The notes under the pieces: model-generated
Database searches by the model: none
What the model was told of the DNA's origin: nothing
Seen by the model: only the letters and a program-made list of their open reading frames with translations
Shown: one piece after another, positions 42,942-51,457 of the stretch
Numbering within the stretch: the first letter of the stretch is position 1
How the letters are laid out: each line of letters opens with the position of its first letter
Position numbers and translations under genes: made by a program
Source of the DNA: Sphingobium phenoxybenzoativorans
GTDB lineage: Bacteria > Pseudomonadota > Alphaproteobacteria > Sphingomonadales > Sphingomonadaceae
Direction of reading: 5' to 3'
Assembly (NCBI RefSeq): GCF_001757355.1
Contig: NZ_MINO01000010.1
Span: 1-64,000 of the forward strand
Length of the DNA: 64,000 bases

Positions 42942-44417
42942 TCAGCTTGCATAGGGATTGGGGTAGGCGCCGCTCAGATTCATGATAACGGCCCGCGGTT
43001 CCAAGAATGCGTCCAGTCCTTCCGGCCCATTTTCCCGTCCGAGTCCGCTCCTTCCGAAACCGCCATAAGGTATGGCAGTCCGCAGATAGCGGTAGCTGTT
43101 CACCCAGACAGTGCCAGCCCGTATGGCATTGGCAACGCGATGGGCGCGGCCAACATTCTGCGTCCACAAGCCCGCAGTGAGACCGTAAATGGTGCCGTTG
43201 GCGATGGCGACTGCTTCTTCCTCCGTGTCGAACGGAATTATTGAGCAGACCGGCCCGAATATTTCTTCCTGAGCGATGCGCATCGCTGGATCGACATCGG
43301 CGAACACGGTTGGCGCGATAAAATAGCCGTCTTTCAGTCCATCCGGCGCTAGGCGGTGACCGCCGGCGACCAGCCGTGCGCCTTCGCCCTTGCCGATGTC
43401 CACATAACCCAGCGTCTTTTCGAGCTGCTGCGCATTGGCATGCGGACCAATTTGCGTTCCAGTGTCGAGCGGTGAACCCGCGCGAATCTGCGCCGAACGC
43501 CGTGCGACTTCCTCAACCACCCTTTTATAAATGGATCGTTCGACCAACAGGCGGGAGCCAAGCGCGCAGCTTTGTCCAGTCGCCATGAAGGCGGCATGGG
43601 TGGCGGCGTTCAGGGCATTGTCGAGATCGGCGTCGGCGAACAGAATATGTGCGGACTTACCGCCATTTTCACAACTGAACCGTTTGAGCGTACCTGCCGC
43701 CGCCGCCATGATCCGCTGGGCGGTGCGGTGCTCGCCAGTGAAGCTGATCTTGTCGACATCGGGATGTTCAACCAGTCGCGCGCCGACCGTAGCGCCATAA
43801 CCCGGCACGATGTTGATCACGCCTGGCGGTATGCCCGCTTCCTCGGCGATCTTGCCGAGTTGAAGTGCGGTGACTGAAGTTGTCTCGGCTGGCTTGATGA
43901 CAATGGTGCACCCGGCCGCCAGTGCAGGAGCCATCTTCCATGCGGTCAGCAGCAATGGCGCGTTCCATGGCAGGATTGCACCGACCACGCCCACCGGCAA
44001 CCGCTGCGTATAGACGAGCATGCCGGGATCGGTCGGGATTGTCCGGCCATCTATCTTATCGGCAAAACCGGCATAATAATTATACCATTGCCAATGATTG
44101 CGGATGTCAGGGCCGGTCTCGCGGACAGGGCGGCCATTGTCTCGCGATTCCCACTGGACCAACTGCTCTACATGTGTGTCGTAGATGGTGGCGAAACGCC
44201 GCAGCATCGCCGCCCGCTCAAATGCGCTGAGTTTGGACCAAGGGCCTTCCAAGGCGGCTCGCGCTGCCGCCACGGCCTTGTCGACATCGGCTGCACCGCC
44301 ATAGGCGACCTTGGCCCATGGCTGCCCGGTCGATGGGTCGATAGTATCGACAATCTCACCCTCGATCGGGTCGATCCATTCGCCGCCAATATAAAGCTTT
44401 TCAAATCGCTCGGTCAT
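42942..44417 (-). CDS. Aldehyde dehydrogenase (NAD(P)+)
   Basis: 491-residue aldehyde dehydrogenase with P-W-N-A-P-L, I-S-F-T-G-E-H-R-T, catalytic glutamate in F-S-C-E-N-G-G-K-S (an unusual cysteine before it and asparagine in place of leucine) and catalytic cysteine in T-G-Q-S-C-A-L. The family normally reads E-L-G-G-K-S, so the E-N-G-G-K-S form is a small deviation. It starts eight bases after the lactonase gene ends. It belongs to the hydroxymuconic-semialdehyde/betaine-aldehyde type; substrate unknown. Confidence 0.92.
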   Translation of the reverse strand: MTERFEKLYIGGEWIDPIEGEIVDTIDPSTGQPWAKVAYGGAADVDKAVAAARAALEGPWSKLSAFERAAMLRRFATIYDTHVEQLVQWESRDNGRPVRETGPDIRNHWQWYNYYAGFADKIDGRTIPTDPGMLVYTQRLPVGVVGAILPWNAPLLLTAWKMAPALAAGCTIVIKPAETTSVTALQLGKIAEEAGIPPGVINIVPGYGATVGARLVEHPDVDKISFTGEHRTAQRIMAAAAGTLKRFSCENGGKSAHILFADADLDNALNAATHAAFMATGQSCALGSRLLVERSIYKRVVEEVARRSAQIRAGSPLDTGTQIGPHANAQQLEKTLGYVDIGKGEGARLVAGGHRLAPDGLKDGYFIAPTVFADVDPAMRIAQEEIFGPVCSIIPFDTEEEAVAIANGTIYGLTAGLWTQNVGRAHRVANAIRAGTVWVNSYRYLRTAIPYGGFGRSGLGRENGPEGLDAFLEPRAVIMNLSGAYPNPYAS

Positions 44418-44425
44418 CAGCCTGC

Positions 44426-45343
44426 CTATTGGTGGGAGTAGAGGGGAAGGCCCGGTGTCGGCAATTCAGCACGCAGGATTGCGGCATTATCCGAATCCAC
44501 AATAAAGAGATGCCGGTTTTCCGGACCGCCAAAGGCGACATTGGTGAAGGACAGCCCCTTGGTCGGCGACTGTATCCGGTACAGAGGTTCGCCGATGCGG
44601 CTGAACACCCAGACCGATCCGCCGCCATAATGCGCGACTGCTATGCCGCCATCCTGGTCCACGGCCATCCCGTCCGGCCCCATACCGCCCGAAAGCTGGA
44701 TATAGTTGCCGACCTTGGTCACATGGCCATCGGCAAGCAGCGGTACCCGCCATATGGCGTTGCCGCGGGTGACGCAGAGATACAGCGCATTCTCATCAGG
44801 GCTGAGGCCCAGGCCATTCGGGCTGGGAGCGAAATCAACGATCTTTTCGAGCCGTCCGTCCGTGCGGTGCCGGAATACGCGGCCAGTGGGGTCCTGAAGT
44901 CCCGTCTGTCCCTGATCCGTAAAATAGAGATCGCCATTCGTTGCAAAGACCAAGTCATTGCAGCCGCGAAAGCCTTCCAGATGGTCATGCGCCAGGAACT
45001 TTTCGACCTTGCCGGTCGCGGGGTTCAGCGTGACGATTCCGTTTTTCTGATCGGCGATATAGATCGTGCCGTCGCGATGAATGGCCGTCCCATTCGGCCA
45101 CCCGTCATATTCCGCGACGAGGCTCCATTCCCTGTCCGGCGTGATTTTGAATACGCGGCCGAACGGAATATCGACAACAAAGAGATTGCCATCCCGGTCG
45201 AATGAGGGGCCTTCTAGGAAGCTCGAAATCTTCCGCCCACGCATGTTGACGTTGACCCATTCCGCCGGGGATTCCGATCGCGCGAAACTGGCGGGCAGGG
45301 TGGTGAAGATTTCCGCTTCGATGATTTGGGGAGGGGGATACAT
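44426..45343 (-). CDS. SMP-30/gluconolactonase-family lactonase
   Basis: 305-residue six-bladed propeller hydrolase with metal-dependent lactonase character. Likely metal ligands: Glu in F-L-E-G-P, Asn in R-G-C-N-D-L, Asn in S-P-N-G-L-G-L-S and Asp in G-P-D-G-M-A-V-D, all present. It follows the HIBADH-like gene by 17 bases. A lactone made by the luciferase-like oxygenase at 46365 (Baeyer-Villiger-type chemistry) would be a natural substrate, although this is inference. Confidence 0.9.
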   Translation of the reverse strand: MYPPPQIIEAEIFTTLPASFARSESPAEWVNVNMRGRKISSFLEGPSFDRDGNLFVVDIPFGRVFKITPDREWSLVAEYDGWPNGTAIHRDGTIYIADQKNGIVTLNPATGKVEKFLAHDHLEGFRGCNDLVFATNGDLYFTDQGQTGLQDPTGRVFRHRTDGRLEKIVDFAPSPNGLGLSPDENALYLCVTRGNAIWRVPLLADGHVTKVGNYIQLSGGMGPDGMAVDQDGGIAVAHYGGGSVWVFSRIGEPLYRIQSPTKGLSFTNVAFGGPENRHLFIVDSDNAAILRAELPTPGLPLYSHQ

Positions 45344-45360
45344 GCGGGCGTCTCCGGCAA

Positions 45361-46272
45361 TCAGGCGTCGGGATCGGCGCTTGCGCCCTCCGGGCAGACA
45401 TGCGCGCCTGCGGCGTCCTCAATATAGCGCAACGCCATGTTGACTTCCGCGTCAGCGCCCAGATCATTGATGATCGCGCCATAATATTCATCGACCAGGC
45501 CGCCGATAAGCAGCGGCACTTCGGAATCGGCCGCAAGCTTTGTGGCGAGCTTCACATCCTTGTGCATCAGTCCGAGCGTAAAGCCCTGATGCAGCTTGCC
45601 CGGCAGAATGTGGCGCTGGAAGGTGACGTCGAGCACATAGTTGCGGCCCGACCCCTTCAGCATAGCTTCGACCACCGTCTTGGGGTTGAGCCCGTTCTTT
45701 ACCGCGAGCGCCACGACCTCGAATGTCAGCAGCCGCTGGCTTGCAGCCAGCAGGTTGTTGGTGACTTTCATTACATGGCCGCTGCCCACTGGACCGCAAT
45801 GGAAGATATTGGGGCTGATTGTTTCAAGCACCGGCTTGATCCGCGCGAACTGCGCATCGGACCCGCCAGCCATCAGCGCTATGGTGCCCGCGATCGCATA
45901 TTGGGGGCCGCCGCTGACCGGAACGTCGATGAGGTCGATGCCCATGGCTTCAAGTTCTGCAGCCATGGCGCGGGTCTGAAACGCATCGCCGGTTGTCTGG
46001 TCGACGATCATCCCGCCCGGCTTCATACCGGCGGCAATGCCATTCTCACCGAAGATTGCCTTGCGAACCTGATCGGACGTCTGGAGGCAGATGAACACGA
46101 TATCATTGGCCGCGCCAACGTCGCGGGCGCTAGGCAATCCTTTGGCGCCTTCGGCTTCCAGCTTCGCAACAGCCGTTGCGGACAGATCGAACACATCAAC
46201 CTGATGGCTGCTGCACAGGCGCGTTGCCAATGCTCCGCCCATGCTGCCGACACCGACATAACCCAGCTTCAT
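45361..46272 (-). CDS. 3-hydroxyisobutyrate-dehydrogenase-like NAD(P) oxidoreductase
   Basis: 303 residues, beta-hydroxyacid dehydrogenase family. N-terminal Rossmann motif G-Y-V-G-V-G-S-M-G, substrate-binding D-V-P-V-S-G-G-P near residue 117, and catalytic lysine in G-H-V-M-K-V-T-N-N near 170 are all present. The C-terminal tail (A-H-V-C-P-E) is not a family feature. It acts on a 3-hydroxy acid. A GC hairpin lies in the 92-base gap between it and the oxygenase gene upstream. Confidence 0.9.
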   Translation of the reverse strand: MKLGYVGVGSMGGALATRLCSSHQVDVFDLSATAVAKLEAEGAKGLPSARDVGAANDIVFICLQTSDQVRKAIFGENGIAAGMKPGGMIVDQTTGDAFQTRAMAAELEAMGIDLIDVPVSGGPQYAIAGTIALMAGGSDAQFARIKPVLETISPNIFHCGPVGSGHVMKVTNNLLAASQRLLTFEVVALAVKNGLNPKTVVEAMLKGSGRNYVLDVTFQRHILPGKLHQGFTLGLMHKDVKLATKLAADSEVPLLIGGLVDEYYGAIINDLGADAEVNMALRYIEDAAGAHVCPEGASADPDA

Positions 46273-46320
46273 TCATCTCTCCCATACGCCGGCCTCATTC
46301 GCCGGCTCAAAATAATGGTC

Positions 46321-46352
46321 GGGGCCGCCGCGCCTCGCATCGCGGCGGCCCC
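46321..46352 (-). terminator. Intercistronic GC hairpin
   Basis: GGGGCCGCCGCG (46321-46332) and CGCGGCGGCCCC (46341-46352) form a perfect 12-pair stem with an 8-base loop, starting 13 bases beyond the oxygenase stop on the minus strand. It lacks a direct T-run. It may act as a partial terminator or an mRNA-stability element that makes the first four genes of the run more abundant than the rest. Confidence 0.6.
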
Positions 46353-46364
46353 TCCCGTTTGGCA

Positions 46365-47489
46365 TCAGGCGGCAGCGGTGCTCGCCTTGATGCCGCAAGC
46401 GGCTTCGACCTTCGGGACGACGCGCTCCATCACCAGCTTCATCGAGTTGACGCAATTTTCGTGGGGCAGGCCGCCGACGCTGGTCCACAACACGAATTCG
46501 TCAATGCCCAGTTTCTTCTGCAGGTTGATCAGGAAGTCGGCACAGCCGTCCGGGTCAGACGCGCAGATCGCACCATATTTGTGCAGCATGTCATATTCGA
46601 GATAGCCTTCCTTCATGGACTTGAGGTTGCCGCTCATCGCGGTTTCATAGCCCTTGACGATGACTTCCTCTTTCTTCGCGCCGAGCTGATGGCCGCTGAC
46701 CTTGCGATAGAACCATGTGACATAGGCGCCGAAGGTGGAGCGGGCGCGCTCGGCATCGGTGTCGCAATAGAGCGGCACCAGCATCAGGCGCTTGGCGGCC
46801 TTCGGATCGCGGCCGATCTCGGCGCAATGGGCTTCATAGGTGCCGATCGACTCCGCCATCTTGTCGACCCATTCCTCGCGATAGATGCGATAGGCAAAGG
46901 GCGCACCCATGATCAGATTATAGCCGGATTCCGCGACAGCGATGAAGCTTTCGGGCGAAACGGTGGCCGACCAGATCGGCGGATGAGGCTTCTGCACTGG
47001 CTTCGGCAGCACTTCGACTTCCACCGGAATTTTCCAGAACTCACCATTGGGATTGTCGATCTTCTCCTCGGTCCAGGACCGCAGGATGATGTCGAGCGCC
47101 TCGGTATACATCTCGCGGCTCTTCGACATGTCGAGGCCAAGCGCAGTGAATTCATGCGGCTGATACGCGCGGCCGACACCGAAATCGAGACGGCCGTTCG
47201 ACAGAACATCGACGAAGCCGAAATCGCCTGCAGTGCGAAGGGGATGGTTGAACGGGAGGACGGAGATCGCGCTGCCGATGCGGATTTTCTTGGTCGCCCG
47301 TGCGACCGCGGCAAGCAGCACCTGCGTCGAGGTGACGATGCCATAGGTCGAGAACAGATGCTCCGCGAGCCAGATCGAGTCATAACCAAGATCTTCGGCA
47401 AGCTTATATTGTTCCATATGCTCGTCGATCGTCTGGACAACCACGTCCTGATCGGGAGTCTGGCTAAGGCTGAAAATTCCCCAACGCAT
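46365..47489 (-). CDS. LLM-class flavin-dependent monooxygenase (luciferase-like)
   Basis: 374-residue luciferase-superfamily enzyme: S-I-W-L-A-E-H-L-F near residue 40, I-S-V-L-P-F-N-H-P near 76, G-R-L-D-F-G-V-G-R-A near 100, then P-H-P-P-I-W-S. Expected to use FMNH2 from an unlinked reductase. It lies in an operon with a CoA-transferase, CMD protein, SMP-30 lactonase and FAH hydrolase, fitting oxygenation of a cyclic intermediate. It is distant from the member at 11032. Confidence 0.9.
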   Translation of the reverse strand: MRWGIFSLSQTPDQDVVVQTIDEHMEQYKLAEDLGYDSIWLAEHLFSTYGIVTSTQVLLAAVARATKKIRIGSAISVLPFNHPLRTAGDFGFVDVLSNGRLDFGVGRAYQPHEFTALGLDMSKSREMYTEALDIILRSWTEEKIDNPNGEFWKIPVEVEVLPKPVQKPHPPIWSATVSPESFIAVAESGYNLIMGAPFAYRIYREEWVDKMAESIGTYEAHCAEIGRDPKAAKRLMLVPLYCDTDAERARSTFGAYVTWFYRKVSGHQLGAKKEEVIVKGYETAMSGNLKSMKEGYLEYDMLHKYGAICASDPDGCADFLINLQKKLGIDEFVLWTSVGGLPHENCVNSMKLVMERVVPKVEAACGIKASTAAA

Positions 47490-47528
47490 TTTTATCTCCT
47501 TTGTCCAATATTTTATATGAAAATGAAG

Positions 47529-47906
47529 TCAGATTTTGCCGAGTTCGCTAAGTGCTTCTTCAGCAACCTTGAACGCTCCGACGCCTGCGGGAAGTCCGCA
47601 GTAAACAATGCACTGGTACAGGACTTCCTGGATTTCCTGGACGCTCGCACCATTATTGATCCCGCCCTGAACGTGCAGCTTCAGTTCTGGCGCGCGATTG
47701 AGGGCAGTGAGGATGGCGATTACGAGAAGGCTGCGCGTCTTGCGGTCGAGCCCCGGCCTGGCCCAAACATCGCCGAAGCAGATTTCATCCGAAAACTCGC
47801 GGACCGGGCGATTGAAATCATTGGTCGAATTGACGCGTTTCTCGAAATATTCGTCGCCGATTATTTCGCGCAGATTCTTCCGGCCAATTTCAAGCTGCGT
47901 GCTCAT
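47529..47906 (-). CDS. Carboxymuconolactone decarboxylase (CMD) family protein
   Basis: 125-residue CMD-domain protein of the PcaC type and length. R-P-G-L-D-R-K-T-R-S-L-L and the helix N-N-G-A-S-V-Q-E-I-Q-E-V-L-Y-Q are typical. PcaC decarboxylates a gamma-carboxymuconolactone; the C-x-x-C pair of peroxidase-type relatives is absent, so decarboxylation or isomerisation of a lactone is plausible. It overlaps the CoA-transferase gene by four bases (47903-47906). Confidence 0.88.
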   Translation of the reverse strand: MSTQLEIGRKNLREIIGDEYFEKRVNSTNDFNRPVREFSDEICFGDVWARPGLDRKTRSLLVIAILTALNRAPELKLHVQGGINNGASVQEIQEVLYQCIVYCGLPAGVGAFKVAEEALSELGKI

Positions 47907-49153
47907 GCGCTCTCCTGTAAAACTGAATTGGGTGTCTCTATGACCTTGGCGTCAGCCAGCCGGGCGATGTCGCCATCCGACATGCCGAGCAGGTCGCGGA
48001 GAATTTGGGGGCCATTTTCGCCGATCCGTGGCGGGGCCGAGGATGCGGACTGTGGGCTTCCCGGAAATTTGATCGAGCGGCCGGTCATCTTCATGTCGCC
48101 AGCGCTGCTATGATCGACTTCCACCACCATGTTCCGGGCCACAGACTGCGGATGGGTCAGGGCGGCTGTGACGCCCAGGATCGGCGCACTTGGAATATCC
48201 GCGTCCTGAAGAATCTTGCCGAGCTGTTGCACGGTGAAGGTTCGAGTCCGCTCGGACACCGCGGCGTCTATGATATCGCGGTGCGCGACCCGGCCTGTAA
48301 CCGTAGCGAAACGCGGATCCTCCGCCATTTCCGAGATACCTAGACCGGCGCAGAGCTTCACCCAGAAGATCTGGGTAAGGCATGCAATGACCATTGTTCC
48401 GTCCGAAGCGGGGTAGACACCGTAAGGTACGATATTGGGGTGCCGCGATCCGGTCGGTTCGGGATCACGGCCGGTGACGAAGGCCAACTGGGCATAATAG
48501 CCCAGCATGCCGATCAGGGAATCGAACAGGCTGACGTCGATTTGACGTCCGGCGCCCGTGCTTGCGCGCTCGTTCAGGGCGGCAAGGATGGCGATGGCGC
48601 CGAACAGGCCGCCGGCCATATCGCCGAGCGGGATGCCAAGCTTGGTGGGAACGCCGCCGGGTTCGCCATTGAGGCTAAGCACGCCGGTCAGCGCCTGGAT
48701 AACTATGTCGAAAGCAGGTGCATCGCGCAGGGGGCCGTCCTGGCCAAAACCACTGATCGCACAATAGACGAGACGGGGATTGGCTTCGGCCAGAACCGCA
48801 TAGGACAAACCCAGCCGCTCCATCACGCCGGGCCGGAAATTTTCAATCAGAACGTCAGCTTCGCGAACGAGATCTATGAGGATGTCGCGTCCGCGAGGGT
48901 CGGAAAGATCAAGTGCCAGACTTTTCTTGTTCCGGTTGACGCCCAGGAAATAGTGGCTTTCTCCGCCGATAAAGGGCGCAAAACCGCGAGTCTCATCGCC
49001 CGTGCCGGGGCGTTCGATCTTGATGATCTCCGCGCCGAGGTCGCCGAGCATCTGGGTTGCAAAGGGGCCGGACAGGATTCGCGTCAGGTCAATGACCCTC
49101 GTCCCCTGGAGGGGGCCGGCCCAGTTCGACAATGCACCGCTCGACGTCGACAT
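47903..49153 (-). CDS. CaiB/BaiF family (class III) CoA-transferase
   Basis: 416-residue CoA-transferase: L-T-R-I-L-S-G-P-F near residue 23, G-D-L-G-A-E-I-I-K-I-E, V-L-I-E-N-F-R-P-G near 101-109, and catalytic D178 in P-L-G-D-M-A-G-G. It is second in the ten-gene minus-strand run, 46 bases after the SDR and overlapping the CMD gene, so it should prepare an early CoA ester of this branch. Confidence 0.92.
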   Translation of the reverse strand: MSTSSGALSNWAGPLQGTRVIDLTRILSGPFATQMLGDLGAEIIKIERPGTGDETRGFAPFIGGESHYFLGVNRNKKSLALDLSDPRGRDILIDLVREADVLIENFRPGVMERLGLSYAVLAEANPRLVYCAISGFGQDGPLRDAPAFDIVIQALTGVLSLNGEPGGVPTKLGIPLGDMAGGLFGAIAILAALNERASTGAGRQIDVSLFDSLIGMLGYYAQLAFVTGRDPEPTGSRHPNIVPYGVYPASDGTMVIACLTQIFWVKLCAGLGISEMAEDPRFATVTGRVAHRDIIDAAVSERTRTFTVQQLGKILQDADIPSAPILGVTAALTHPQSVARNMVVEVDHSSAGDMKMTGRSIKFPGSPQSASSAPPRIGENGPQILRDLLGMSDGDIARLADAKVIETPNSVLQESA

Positions 49154-49199
49154 TCAGTTATCCACCCTTGAAATTCTGTTCTTCTGGTTCGGCGAGAAA

Positions 49200-49952
49200 T
49201 TAGTCCTCTGGATAGCCGGCATAGGTAGCGTCTCCCGCCAGTTCGCCGCCGTCCGCCATATAGTCCGCCCCCGTCACCCAGCGCGCGTCGTCGCTGGCGA
49301 GGAACAATACGATCTGGGCGATATCGTCGGGCTGGCCGAGACGCTTGAGCGCGACATGGTCCGTCTTGAAGGGGGCTTTTTCGGTCGCAGGCGTCTGCGT
49401 CTGCCCCGGATGCACGGCATTCACGCGTATGCCATACGCGCCAAGCTCGACCGCAGCAGCCTTTGTCATGCCACGGACAGCCCACTTCGCGCTGACATAG
49501 CCGATGATCGCGGGATAGCCGCGCATGGCGGCCATGGAGGCGATGTTGATTATTGACCCGCCGCCTGCCTTTTTCATTATCGGCGTAACCGCGGTCACGC
49601 CAAAAAAGGCGCTGAAAAGGTTCAGGTCCAACGCGCGCTGAAACTTGGCACCATCCCAGGTTTCGAGAGGGGCGGCCTCAAGGCCGCCGACATTGTTCAC
49701 AAGGACATTTACGGTGCCAAAGGCCTTTTCGGCTGCGGCCAGCATGTCGCGCCAGGATGGCTCGCTTGTGGCATCGTGCTGCTGGAAAACGGCTTTCGCG
49801 CCCAGGCTTTCGGCCAGAGCGCGTCCCTTCTCCGCGTCAATATCTCCAAACACGACATTGGCGCCTTGGGCGACAAGCGCACGCACGATTCCTTCGCCAA
49901 TGCCGCTGGCGCCGCCGGTCACGATGGCCGTTTTACCCTGTACCCGATTCAT
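49200..49952 (-). CDS. SDR-family oxidoreductase, first gene of the minus-strand run
   Basis: 250-residue classical short-chain dehydrogenase: T-G-G-A-S-G-I-G near residue 12, N-N-V-G-G-L near 86, Ser and Y-V-S-A-K intact, ending M-A-D-G-G. The gene is directly downstream of the 26-bp element at 50030-50055 (start 78 bases away), which is therefore the probable control region for the whole run. It probably oxidises a hydroxyl group of the substrate. Confidence 0.9.
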   Translation of the reverse strand: MNRVQGKTAIVTGGASGIGEGIVRALVAQGANVVFGDIDAEKGRALAESLGAKAVFQQHDATSEPSWRDMLAAAEKAFGTVNVLVNNVGGLEAAPLETWDGAKFQRALDLNLFSAFFGVTAVTPIMKKAGGGSIINIASMAAMRGYPAIIGYVSAKWAVRGMTKAAAVELGAYGIRVNAVHPGQTQTPATEKAPFKTDHVALKRLGQPDDIAQIVLFLASDDARWVTGADYMADGGELAGDATYAGYPED

Positions 49953-50029
49953 CGTGACAAAACCTCCGTATTGCGTGGGCCAAAGAGCAAAAATGATGAT
50001 CGGCTCATGGCAAAAAACGCATCTCTCTA

Positions 50030-50055
50030 TTGATCATTTGAACAGTATGAGTCAA
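50030..50055 (-). promoter_or_regulatory. 26-bp shared regulatory element, copy 2
   Basis: Read on the minus strand it matches the copy at 4101-4126 in 24 of 26 bases and that at 59410-59435 in about 21. It lies in the divergent gap between the SDR (minus, 49952) and the VOC protein (plus, 50112) and so could control both. Its ends (TTGA and TCAA) are complementary, giving a weak dyad typical of repressor sites. Confidence 0.7.
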
Positions 50056-50111
50056 GAGTGATCACTGAAAGTGCGCCACATGTTCGCTGCGCAGCAGATT
50101 AGGAGGTATGA

Positions 50112-50684
50112 ATGAGTGGGTCCCCGGAAGCCTTGTTGGCGAACAAAAGCCTAAGCCGCTTGCCAGTGCTCGCGCATTTCGTCGTGCGGGCTTTGCGCTA
50201 TGAGGAAGTGGTGAATTGGCACCGCCAATTCTTTAACGCGGAGATCGTTTTCGCAAACGAACTGGCGACCTTCCTGACCTATGATGAGGAACATCACCGG
50301 ATTGCAGTGGTCAACCGTTCAGGCTCGATCAAAGAGCATGACGAGAACCGCGCGGGCATCGATCATGTTGCGTTCAGCTACGCAAATATCGAGGATTTGC
50401 TGATTACCTATGTTCGGTTGCGTGATGGCGGCATCCGTCCGATCAGGGCTGTGAACCATGGTCCGACAACCTCCTTCTATTACAAGGATCCGGACGGAAA
50501 CCGCATTGAGTTGCAGGTCGATAATTTCGCGACTTCGGAGGATACGCGCGCCTTTTTCGACTCCTCCTATTACAAAGCGGATATCAGCGGGATCAATTTT
50601 GACCCCGACGAATTTCTCGCAAAAGTGGAGAGCGGAGCGGATATCGCAGACCTCCTGCGCCGCGCCGACGTGCCTCCGCAATAG
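50112..50684 (+). CDS. VOC-family protein, extradiol-dioxygenase-like
   Basis: 190-residue vicinal-oxygen-chelate protein. Candidate iron ligands have the type I extradiol dioxygenase order: H22 in L-A-H-F-V, H85 in G-I-D-H-V-A-F and E133 in N-R-I-E-L-Q, with D-P-D-G-N before the last. It is about one domain shorter than BphC-type enzymes, so it may be a single-module ring-cleavage dioxygenase or another VOC enzyme. A C-terminal extension (about 150-190) may be specific to it. It is divergent from the ten-gene run, and cupin copy 2 follows. Confidence 0.85.
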   Translation: MSGSPEALLANKSLSRLPVLAHFVVRALRYEEVVNWHRQFFNAEIVFANELATFLTYDEEHHRIAVVNRSGSIKEHDENRAGIDHVAFSYANIEDLLITYVRLRDGGIRPIRAVNHGPTTSFYYKDPDGNRIELQVDNFATSEDTRAFFDSSYYKADISGINFDPDEFLAKVESGADIADLLRRADVPPQ

Positions 50685-50773
50685 CCGTGTTTAGCTTATC
50701 ACCTGATAAATAATTGAGGCGCTTGATCCGCCCGGCGATCGCTGGAGGCGGTTACGTGATTAGGAGACGGAAA

Positions 50774-51307
50774 ATGTTTGTTACGCGCAGGCGAGTGGTT
50801 ACCGCCCATAAGGACAAGCGCGCCATCGTTGCGAGCGATGTCCAGCTTCCCATGGATCCCGTGCCTGGTATGAAAGGCTGGAGAATATGTGACGTTTGGG
50901 CCGCCGCGGACATGCAGTTGCCCGATACGGGTGAGCGGCAAAATGTTCCCTGGTATTTTCCGCCAGTCGGCGGTTTCCGCTGCATTCAAGTTGTAATAGA
51001 CGCGCACACTGTCGCCGGTCACGATGCTGTCGAAGCGGAGCTTGATGACGGTAAGCCCAGCGCGCTGTCCCATATGACCGACAATGACAAGCCCGGCATG
51101 CATCGTAGTGCGAGCGTTGATGTCGGCTTCATCGTGGAAGGCAGCGTGGTGTGCGAACTGGACGACGGTGAAACCATGACCCTGCATGCGGGGGACACGT
51201 TCATTCAGGGCGGAACCATCCATGCCTGGAGCAATCCCTTTGACACGCCATGTTATATGGTCGCAGTCAGCATAGGCGCCAATCACGCTCTGGTTGAAGG
51301 GCACTGA
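50774..51307 (+). CDS. Cupin-domain protein, copy 2
   Basis: 177-residue paralogue of the cupin at 5308. Shared stretches include R-R-R-V-V-T-A-H-K, P-P-V-G-G-F-R-C, G-K-P-S-A-L-S, C-E-L-D-D-G-E-T-M-T-L-H-A-G-D-T-F and the ending H-A-L-V-E-G-H. The metal motif histidines match those of copy 1. ATG 50774 follows TAGGAGACGG; the frame is open further up but the family N-terminus begins here. It is followed by a strong terminator and then, on the opposite strand, a TonB receptor paralogous to that beside copy 1. Confidence 0.88.
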   Translation: MFVTRRRVVTAHKDKRAIVASDVQLPMDPVPGMKGWRICDVWAAADMQLPDTGERQNVPWYFPPVGGFRCIQVVIDAHTVAGHDAVEAELDDGKPSALSHMTDNDKPGMHRSASVDVGFIVEGSVVCELDDGETMTLHAGDTFIQGGTIHAWSNPFDTPCYMVAVSIGANHALVEGH

Positions 51308-51348
51308 TCATCTTGCGGACATCTGTACCGCGCTGACCTTGGATTTTT

Positions 51349-51392
51349 CCAATAAGAAACCCCGCCATCGAAATGGCGGGGTTTCTTATTGG
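51349..51392. terminator. Bidirectional terminator, perfect 20-pair hairpin
   Basis: The arms 51349-51368 and 51373-51392 are perfectly complementary over 20 bases with loop CGAA. The A/T-rich outer ends give a T-rich side on each strand, and there is TTTTT at 51344-51348. It separates the convergent cupin (plus) and TonB receptor (minus) genes and should stop transcripts from both sides. Confidence 0.92.
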
Positions 51393-51457
51393 ATATCGGA
51401 TATCGGTAAATCGGCCAGCCAGGACTTTGCTCAACTGGCCGATCTATATTTCTCCGA

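Noticed and set aside
46176..48113. A 645-codon open frame on the plus strand
   Set aside because: It lies opposite three clear family genes (HIBADH-like, luciferase-like, CMD), has no family features of its own and arises from the strong third-position bias of the real genes.
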